A stretch of DNA of 16,221 nucleotides, taken from positions 1 through 16,221 of the forward strand of contig JAQUDY010000006.1 of assembly GCA_028685445.1 (NCBI GenBank), given 5' to 3'. Source of the DNA: Bacilli bacterium (lineage in GTDB: Bacteria > Bacillota_I > Bacilli_A > RF39 > UBA660). Of the stretch, positions 6,571 through 10,971 are shown piece after piece (the first letter of the stretch is position 1; each line of letters starts with the position of its first letter). The position numbers were made by a program, and so were the translations under genes. The notes beneath the pieces are model-generated. The model had not been told where the DNA came from and searched no databases. It saw nothing but the letters and a program-made list of their open reading frames with translations.

Positions 6571-7217
6571 TTATTTCCACCTGCTTTTTTTAAGATTGCA
6601 TCATAAGCTGCTTTTTGTTCAGCTTCTTTTTTTGTTTTTCCAGATCCTTTTCCGTAAACAATTCCATCTACAATAACTTCTACTTCAAATGTTTTATTGT
6701 GAGCAGGTCCTGTTTCTTTTATTAAATTATAATTTAAACTTTTATTATCTGTTTGGACGGACTCTTGTAAATAAGATTTATAATCACTCATAAATCCTTC
6801 TCCTTTTTTAAGATCATCACCAGCAATATCTAATACGAACTCTTTTGCTTTTATATAACCACTATTTAAATAAATAGCAGCTATTACACTTTCAAAAACA
6901 TCTGCTGAAATGGCATCATTAACAGTACTATCTAAACCATGACCTAATTTTATTTCTTTAGAAAGATTTATTTTATCGGCAAATGTTGCTAGAGCATTTT
7001 CGCAAACAAAAGAAGACCTCTTTTTTGACATTTCTCCTTCTGATAATTTAGTGTTTTTATATAAATATTCGCTTATTATTAATTGTAAAACAGCGTCTCC
7101 TAAAAACTCTAAACGCTCATAATGCTCTCCACCTTCTTCATTAGCATATGAAGAATGAGTAAGTGCAATATTTAAAATTTTGTTATCTTTTTTTAGTCCA
7201 TATTTTGTGATATCCAT
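6567..7217 (-). CDS. rnc: Ribonuclease III
   Basis: RNase III cuts double-stranded RNA, maturing rRNA precursors and trimming structured mRNAs, as a cytosolic dimer. The 216-residue protein has the catalytic domain with signature ERLEFLGDAVL (34-44), including Glu 37 and Asp 41, then the GEMSKKRS region with Glu 62, and the second acidic pair Asp 106 and Glu 109 in ADVFESVIAAIYL; a double-stranded RNA-binding domain fills about 140-216 (YKSYLQESVQ to GKTKKEAEQKAAYDAI). It is complete, slightly shorter than the B. subtilis protein. ATG 7217-7215 follows GGTGAAAT. The stop overlaps the smc start by 4 bp, the usual rnc-smc coupling of Bacilli, but acpP and ftsY, often neighbours, are absent. The -10 box lies so close that the leader would be only about ten bases. 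Confidence 0.97.
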   Translation of the reverse strand: MDITKYGLKKDNKILNIALTHSSYANEEGGEHYERLEFLGDAVLQLIISEYLYKNTKLSEGEMSKKRSSFVCENALATFADKINLSKEIKLGHGLDSTVNDAISADVFESVIAAIYLNSGYIKAKEFVLDIAGDDLKKGEGFMSDYKSYLQESVQTDNKSLNYNLIKETGPAHNKTFEVEVIVDGIVYGKGSGKTKKEAEQKAAYDAILKKAGGNK

Positions 7218-7234
7218 CGTATTTCACCATAATC

Positions 7235-7263
7235 ATTATACCTTATGGTCAAAAAAAGAGCAA
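7235..7263 (-). promoter_or_regulatory. Putative promoter of the rnc-smc operon
   Basis: A perfect TATAAT (7240-7235, minus strand) lies 17 bases after TTGCTC (7263-7258), a 3/6 match to the -35 consensus. The start site would be near 7228, at the first base of the GGTGAAAT ribosome binding site. The -35 lies in one arm of an inverted repeat. Confidence 0.55.
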
Positions 7264-7284
7264 ACAAAATACATTTGCACTTTT
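7254..7284. repeat. 11-bp inverted repeat between divergent rnc and yidD
   Basis: AAAAGAGCAAA (7254-7264) and TTTGCACTTTT (7274-7284) are inverted copies with one mismatch, separated by nine bases. The left arm carries the rnc -35 on the minus strand; the right arm carries TTGCAC on the plus strand, a possible -35 for yidD. It may be a shared operator or a chance structure; no gene upstream needs a terminator here. Confidence 0.45.
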
Positions 7285-7326
7285 AAAAAAACATAATATG
7301 TAGTAAGATTATAGAAGGAGAAATAA

Positions 7327-7542
7327 ATGAAAAAAATTTTAATAAAATTAATAAATATATATCAAATAACACCTATTAAAACACATAATAATTGTAGATT
7401 TACTCCAACCTGTAGCGAGTACATGAAACAATCTATAATAAAATTTGGCGCTTTTAAAGGAGTTAAATTAGGTATAAAAAGAATACTTAGATGTAGACCA
7501 TATGGAAAATATGGATATGACCCAGTGAAGGAGACCTTATGA
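7327..7542 (+). CDS. yidD: Membrane protein insertion efficiency factor YidD
   Basis: YidD is a small peripheral protein on the inner side of the cytoplasmic membrane that helps the YidC/Sec pathway insert membrane proteins. The 71-residue sequence has the whole family signature: an amphipathic N-terminal helix KKILIKLINIYQ, CRFTPTCSEY (23-32), GAFKGVKLGIKRILRCRP (41-58) and GYDPV (63-67). The segment after the first helix, ITPIKTHNN, is a little shorter than the usual YISPL-P-P form. GAAGGAG lies seven bases before ATG 7327. The TGA stop overlaps the next ATG (ATGA at 7539-7542), so it is translationally coupled to the lipoprotein gene. A convincing promoter was not resolved, although TTGCAC at 7275-7280 is a candidate -35. 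Confidence 0.93.
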   Translation: MKKILIKLINIYQITPIKTHNNCRFTPTCSEYMKQSIIKFGAFKGVKLGIKRILRCRPYGKYGYDPVKETL

Positions 7543-8414
7543 AAAGATTTATTAAACATACTACACTTATCATTTGTATTATTATTCTATCTGGATGTAC
7601 TTTATTAAAAAAAGATGACTTTGATGGCATAGATATATATACAACGGTTTATACTATTGAATATATTACTAAAACATTATATGGAGAATATTCAAACATT
7701 AATAGTATTTATCCTGATAGTATTGATATCCAAGATTATGTAATAACTAATAAAAAAATAAATGAATTTAGTAAAGCAAGATTATTTATTTATAATGGTC
7801 TTAACAAAGAAAAAGAGATAGCAGCATCTTTAATAAATAAAAATAAAAAACTTAATATTATAGATGTTTCTCAAGGTTTAGAGATTAAAAATGATGAAAA
7901 TGAATTATGGATTAGTCCTTCTAACTGCTTAATGATTGCTCAAAATATCAAAAATGGATTAAAAGAATATATTACTAATAGCTCTATTTTAGAAAATATT
8001 GATAAGAATTACGAAGAATTAAAAATTAAAATATCAGAGTTTGATGCTGAGCTTAAACTAGTAGCAGAAAATGCTACTAACAAAAGTTTAATTGTTACTA
8101 GTAATGCTTTTAACTTTTTAAATAAATACGGTTTTGAAGTAATAAATGTTAATAGTACAGATGATGAGGATGCATCATCTACTGCATTAAGCAGAGCTAA
8201 AAAAGCTTTTTATAGTAAAGAAAATACTTATTTATTTATTTTAAATACAACAGATGAAGAAGAAAAAAATATCACTTCACTAGTCAATAACGGTGCTACA
8301 ATAGTTAGAATTAATCCAATGATTAATATCACGGATGAAGAAAGAAAAGAAGGAATCGATTATATAGCATTTATGAAAGACTTTTTAGACGCTATAAAAA
8401 AAGAGGTCTATTAA
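7539..8414 (+). CDS. Lipoprotein of the ZnuA/TroA metal-binding-protein fold, lacking the metal ligands
   Basis: The signal peptide (residues 1-19) ends in the lipobox LSGC with Cys 20, so this is a membrane-anchored lipoprotein. The body follows the cluster A-I substrate-binding fold of Zn/Mn ABC transporters: YTTVYTIEYITKTLYG, the AxLFIYNGL strand (80-88), LWISPSNCLMIAQNI, a long helical backbone (about 150-180), VTSNAFNFLNKYGFEV (187-201), an LFILNTTDEEE segment, and a C-terminal EGIDYIAFMKDFLDAI helix. The three usual metal-binding His positions appear as Gln 65, Glu 122 and Ser 188, and the mature protein contains no histidine at all. No ABC permease or ATPase accompanies it; a terminator follows directly. 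It is likely a repurposed binding or structural lipoprotein. The fold assignment is good; the ligand and role are unknown. Confidence 0.75.
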   Translation: MKRFIKHTTLIICIIILSGCTLLKKDDFDGIDIYTTVYTIEYITKTLYGEYSNINSIYPDSIDIQDYVITNKKINEFSKARLFIYNGLNKEKEIAASLINKNKKLNIIDVSQGLEIKNDENELWISPSNCLMIAQNIKNGLKEYITNSSILENIDKNYEELKIKISEFDAELKLVAENATNKSLIVTSNAFNFLNKYGFEVINVNSTDDEDASSTALSRAKKAFYSKENTYLFILNTTDEEEKNITSLVNNGATIVRINPMINITDEERKEGIDYIAFMKDFLDAIKKEVY

Positions 8415-8437
8415 ACAGCATTTTACGCTGTTTTTTT
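8413..8437 (+). terminator. Intrinsic terminator of the yidD operon
   Basis: AAACAGC (8413-8419) and GCTGTTT (8427-8433) form a seven-base-pair stem with a seven-base loop, followed by T residues through 8437. The stem overlaps the stop codon of the lipoprotein gene. Confidence 0.83.
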
Positions 8438-8460
8438 CATGACAATTTAATCTAATTTCA

Positions 8461-8489
8461 TTGACTTTATACTCTTATTATTGTAAAAT
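8461..8489 (+). promoter_or_regulatory. Sigma-A-type promoter of the tRNA-Ser/tRNA-Lys unit
   Basis: TTGACT (8461-8466), a 17-base spacer and TAAAAT (8484-8489) place the start near 8496, eight bases before the mature tRNA-Ser. The same TAAAAT -10 form is used before the Ile-Glu tRNA pair. Confidence 0.72.
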
Positions 8490-8503
8490 CTATTTATGGC
8501 TAT

Positions 8504-8595
8504 GGAGCAGTACTCAAGAGGCTGAAGAGGCGCCCCTGCTAAGGGTGTAGGTCGGGTTTTCCGGCGCGGAAGTTCAAATCTTCTCTGCTCCGCCA
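8504..8595 (+). tRNA. tRNA-Ser (anticodon GCU)
   Basis: A 92-base class II tRNA. The acceptor GGAGCAG pairs with CTGCTCC, the anticodon stem CGCCC/GGGTG holds loop CTGCTAA with anticodon GCT, a long variable arm follows (GTCGGG to CCGGC), and the T stem GGAAG/CTTCT encloses TTCAAAT. The discriminator is G and CCA is encoded. It reads AGC and AGU codons. Confidence 0.97.
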
Positions 8596-8603
8596 TATTT
8601 TTT

Positions 8604-8679
8604 GTCTCCATAGCTCAGCTGGTAGAGCAATCGCCTCTTAAGCGATGGGTCGCGGGTTCGAATCCCTCTGGGGACACCA
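8604..8679 (+). tRNA. tRNA-Lys (anticodon CUU)
   Basis: A 76-base cloverleaf eight bases after tRNA-Ser and probably co-transcribed with it. The acceptor GTCTCCA pairs with TGGGGAC (one G-U), and the anticodon stem ATCGC/GCGAT holds loop CTCTTAA with anticodon CTT. The T stem GCGGG/CCCTC has a C-U mismatch at its second pair, unlike the other tRNAs here. The discriminator is A and CCA is encoded. It reads AAG, the rarer Lys codon in such AT-rich DNA. Confidence 0.95.
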
Positions 8680-8694
8680 AATTCAAGTATATAA

Positions 8695-8722
8695 AAAAAA
8701 TAAATGGTAACATTTATTTTTT
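8695..8722. terminator. Bidirectional terminator between tRNA-Lys and the LysM-CAP gene
   Basis: A 12-base-pair stem (8695-8706 with 8711-8722) around a GTAA loop; the inner part is AAATG/CATTT and the outer part is A/T runs. T residues follow in the rightward direction, and the A-run at 8693-8700 supplies the T-run for leftward transcripts, so it can end both the tRNA unit and the LysM-CAP gene, whose stop codon is two bases away. Confidence 0.75.
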
Positions 8723-8723
8723 A

Positions 8724-9476
8724 TTATTTTTTAATAAAAATCTGAGTCCAATATAAATTTTCATTTGGTCCTTTTGCAATACCTACTCCTATTTCATCAT
8801 AATTATTATTTAAAATGTTAGCTTTATGAGCTGATGAATTCATCCAAGTATCAACAACTGCTTTAGCTGTTTTTTGACCACTAGCAATATTTTCAGATGC
8901 TCCTTTAAAATTAACACCGAAAAATCTTAACATATCAAATGGTGAACCATAAATAGGAGAATTATGAGAAAAATAATTATTCTTAATAAAATCTTCTGAT
9001 TTTAGCCTAGCAACATTACTTAATTCATTACTAGGAGTTAAAGAATGAATTCCCAATTTTCCTCTTTCTGTATTTACCAACTCGATGACTTCATTTTCTA
9101 ATTGAGTAAGATCTTTATCTAGTTCATGCGTAGATGATGCTTCGGTAAAAAAAGTATTATCTTTTAAATTGGTAATATCTGGGATGTTGATCGTTTGCTC
9201 AGGATATATTAAATTAGGGTTTTTAATATCTGGATTAACATCTTTTAATTCATTTAATGTATTTCCATATTCTTTAGCAATATTCCACATTGTATCTCCT
9301 TTTTTAACTACATAATTATTAGCGTTATATAAGGGAAGATTAATCAATTCGCCTACATAAATAAGTGCCGGATTTTTAATGTGAGGGTTAGCACTTCTTA
9401 AGTCATATAAACCTATTCCATGAGTTAATGCGATGTTCCACATTGTGTCTCCTGGTAAAACAGTATAAATATTAAT
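8724..9476 (-). CDS. SafA-like protein with two LysM domains and a CAP (YkwD/SCP) domain, apparent AUU start
   Basis: Two LysM peptidoglycan-binding modules (about residues 3-48 and 54-99) are followed by a Thr/Ser/Asp-rich linker and a C-terminal CAP domain (about 126-250) with FSHNSP (His 171), SENIA (Glu 195), WMNSSAHKANIL (His 217), YDEIGVG and YWTQIF. The LysM sequences, with NPHIKNPALIY and NPDIKNPNLIYP, resemble SafA/ExsA spore-coat proteins, which also begin with LysM and lack a signal peptide; YkwD-type CAP domains are likewise common in endospore formers. The first ATG (9443) cuts through LysM 1 and leaves out IYTVLPGDT. No ATG, GTG or TTG lies in frame between it and the stop at 9494-9492, but ATT at 9476 sits seven bases after AGGTGG, so I start the gene there. 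The ATG at 9443 has its own AGGAG and could be a second start. No secretion signal is visible in either form. Confidence 0.85.
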   Translation of the reverse strand: MNIYTVLPGDTMWNIALTHGIGLYDLRSANPHIKNPALIYVGELINLPLYNANNYVVKKGDTMWNIAKEYGNTLNELKDVNPDIKNPNLIYPEQTINIPDITNLKDNTFFTEASSTHELDKDLTQLENEVIELVNTERGKLGIHSLTPSNELSNVARLKSEDFIKNNYFSHNSPIYGSPFDMLRFFGVNFKGASENIASGQKTAKAVVDTWMNSSAHKANILNNNYDEIGVGIAKGPNENLYWTQIFIKK

Positions 9477-9510
9477 ATTATTACCACCTTTCTATATATT
9501 TGTTTTTTAC

Positions 9511-9541
9511 ATTATAATATATGAGTAAAAAAAACTTTCGT
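9511..9541 (-). promoter_or_regulatory. Putative promoter of the LysM-CAP gene (sigma-A -10 overlapping a sigma-K-like element)
   Basis: A perfect TATAAT (9516-9511, minus strand) gives a start near 9504, but there is no good -35. Overlapping it is CATATATTA (9523-9515), which fits the sigma-K -10 form CATANNNTA, with AC (9541-9540) 16 bases upstream as its -35. Either would yield a short leader carrying AAAGGTGG. Confidence 0.42.
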
Positions 9542-9618
9542 AACAATAGACTAAAATTGAGTTTTTATATAATTTCTATAAATAAAATCATAATTTATGA
9601 CAAAAGCAGAGAAAATGG

Positions 9619-9647
9619 TTGCAAAATGAAGTCTTTTATTATAAAAT
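9619..9647 (+). promoter_or_regulatory. Sigma-A-type promoter of the tRNA-Ile/tRNA-Glu unit
   Basis: TTGCAA (9619-9624), a 17-base spacer and TAAAAT (9642-9647) put the start near 9654, about 15 bases before tRNA-Ile. The rest of the 192-base gap 9477-9668 holds only this promoter and the one for the leftward LysM-CAP gene. Confidence 0.68.
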
Positions 9648-9668
9648 GTAATAGACCTCCAGTTAAAT

Positions 9669-9745
<77 letters not shown>

Positions 9746-9753
9746 TTTAAAAT

Positions 9754-9830
9754 GGCCCGTTGGTGAAGCGGCTTAACACACTGCCCTTTCACGGCAGCAT
9801 TCATGGGTTCGAATCCCGTACGGGTCACCA
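9754..9830 (+). tRNA. tRNA-Glu (anticodon UUC)
   Basis: A 77-base cloverleaf eight bases after tRNA-Ile. GGCCCGT pairs with ACGGGTC (one G-U), the anticodon stem CTGCC/GGCAG holds CTTTCAC with anticodon TTC, and the T stem ATGGG/CCCGT encloses TTCGAAT. The discriminator is A and CCA is encoded. It reads GAA and GAG. Confidence 0.97.
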
Positions 9831-9841
9831 ATTTGCTTTAT

Positions 9842-9867
9842 ACAAACTTTTTAAAAAGTTTGTTTTT
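9842..9867 (+). terminator. Intrinsic terminator of the tRNA-Ile/tRNA-Glu unit
   Basis: A perfect palindrome at 9842-9863 (ACAAACTTTTT against AAAAAGTTTGT) is followed by T residues through 9867. With a four-base loop the stem has nine base pairs. Confidence 0.8.
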
Positions 9868-9900
9868 ATTTTAAAAATTCTTGATTTATTATAGAATCCT

Positions 9901-9925
9901 AAAAAGAAGGCTCTACTTTCTTTTT
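9901..9925 (-). terminator. Possible terminator of the DMT transporter gene
   Basis: AAAAAGAA (9901-9908) and TTCTTTTT (9918-9925) can pair around a nine-base loop. Read leftward it lies just after the transporter stop and ends in a T-run. The stem is almost all A-T, so it is weak. Confidence 0.4.
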
Positions 9926-9932
9926 TTTATTA

Positions 9933-10358
9933 CTATTTTTTAAAAATAAAGATACCTACTATCATTATTATTACTCCTATTAATTTTATCCATTCAAAGT
10001 TCACTTTATCTAAACCAAATAAACCCAAAACTTCTAATATATAAGCTACTACCAGCTGTGCTATTAGTATTAACATTATAGCTTCTGCTACTCCTAATTT
10101 ATCTATACTTTTTATTACTGTAAATGTTATAAATGCTCCTATTATCCCTCCAATTAAATATAGTTTGTTTTCTATATTAAAAACAGTTAATAGATTTTTA
10201 TGACCATTAAACGTCCAAATAATTAAACATGTTATAAATGCGCTAAAATGAACCCATATATTAGCAACCCAAATGTTAGATGTTTCTATTAATTTGGTAT
10301 TAAAAACCCCTTGAACACTCATTAAAAGTCCTGCTAATAATGCTAATATTATTCCCAT
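9933..10358 (-). CDS. DMT-family membrane protein, YdcZ (DUF606) type
   Basis: The 141-residue protein is nearly all membrane: about five hydrophobic helices, beginning MGIILALLAGLLMSVQGVFN and ending IKLIGVIIMIVGIFIFKK. The opening GxxxALLAGxxMxxQGxFN motif, the IGAFITFT segment and the final GVIIMIVGI helix are typical of YdcZ proteins, half-length relatives of drug/metabolite transporters that probably work as pairs. Substrates of the family are poorly known. ATG 10358-10356 has AGGAG seven bases upstream. A TATAAT (10379-10374, minus strand) lies just before the ribosome binding site without a good -35. A terminator separates it from the division cluster upstream, so it appears to be a single-gene unit with no visible partner. 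The family call is good. Confidence 0.85.
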   Translation of the reverse strand: MGIILALLAGLLMSVQGVFNTKLIETSNIWVANIWVHFSAFITCLIIWTFNGHKNLLTVFNIENKLYLIGGIIGAFITFTVIKSIDKLGVAEAIMLILIAQLVVAYILEVLGLFGLDKVNFEWIKLIGVIIMIVGIFIFKK

Positions 10359-10405
10359 TCTTATTCTCCTTTTATTATATTATCCCCTAAATATTTATAA
10401 TAATT

Positions 10406-10433
10406 AAAAAAGATATCTATTTAGATACCTTTG
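10406..10433 (-). terminator. Intrinsic terminator at the end of the mraZ-to-unknown-protein cluster
   Basis: On the minus strand GGTATCT and AGATATC pair around AAAT (one G-T), extended by flanking A-T pairs and followed by six T residues (10411-10406). The stem overlaps the stop codon of the unknown membrane protein. It marks the early end of the dcw-type operon. Confidence 0.72.
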
Positions 10434-10971
10434 ATAAACTTAATTCTATTTTATCTACTATTTCTTCATTATCAGTAGTTGATGCCTCAATCATAAAATA
10501 TAATCCATCTTCTAACGATTCTTTTATTTCTTTAGTAAAAAAACGTTTATTATGATATGGTTCTGCTATATTATAAGCGCTCATTTCATTAATGATTCCT
10601 TTTAAAGATAAACCAGTTTCATCTGTTCCTGTTTTTGTAACTAGAGGGATTAATGTGTTTTCTTTTAGAACATAATATCCTATTTTATATTCTAGTACTT
10701 CTTTATCTTCTTGATTAACATATTCAATGTCTGATCCTTGAATTAAATTAACATCATAATTTAAACTAATTACTCCATTTAAAATTGTTACATAATCGCT
10801 TTTTCCATTAAACATATAGGTTTTACTAGATTTCATCAAATGATTGCAAAACCAGATTAAGGTTACTATTATTAAAATAAGAACTACAATTAAAGTTTTT
10901 ACTGAGTTGAAAATATTTTTCAAAATATTTTTAAATTTGTTTTTCTTGTTTCTCTTGTTTTTCTTTTTCAT
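10417..10971 (-). CDS. Unknown single-pass membrane protein after the class B PBP
   Basis: I do not recognise this 184-residue protein. It has a very basic N-terminus (KKKNKRNKKNKFK), one membrane helix at about residues 25-44, and an extracytoplasmic domain of about 135 residues whose alternating hydrophobic pattern (YVTILNGVISLNYDVNL, LEYKIGYYVLKENTLIPLV, GLYFMIEAS) suggests a beta-rich fold. There is no catalytic motif and only one Cys, inside the membrane helix. ATG 10971-10969 is preferred to GTG 10980 because AGGAG lies eight bases before it and directly against the GTG. It overlaps the PBP gene by 41 bases in another frame, so the two are translationally coupled. It holds the place where mraY or a lipid II enzyme often sits, which suggests a cell-wall or division accessory; that is inference. 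Confidence 0.8.
   Translation of the reverse strand: MKKKNKRNKKNKFKNILKNIFNSVKTLIVVLILIIVTLIWFCNHLMKSSKTYMFNGKSDYVTILNGVISLNYDVNLIQGSDIEYVNQEDKEVLEYKIGYYVLKENTLIPLVTKTGTDETGLSLKGIINEMSAYNIAEPYHNKRFFTKEIKESLEDGLYFMIEASTTDNEEIVDKIELSLSKVSK

Noticed and set aside
7254..7284. Inverted repeat as an intrinsic terminator
   Set aside because: Both flanking genes start here and point away from it, so no transcript needs to end in this gap.
7362..7559. Leftward open frame opposite yidD
   Set aside because: yidD on the plus strand has the full CRFTPTCSEY and GYDPV signature and a proper ribosome binding site; the reverse frame has none.
9477..9494. GTG at 9487 as LysM-CAP start through a frameshift
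   Set aside because: It is in a different frame, has no ribosome binding site of its own, and would need a frameshift; the in-frame ATT with AGGTGG is simpler.
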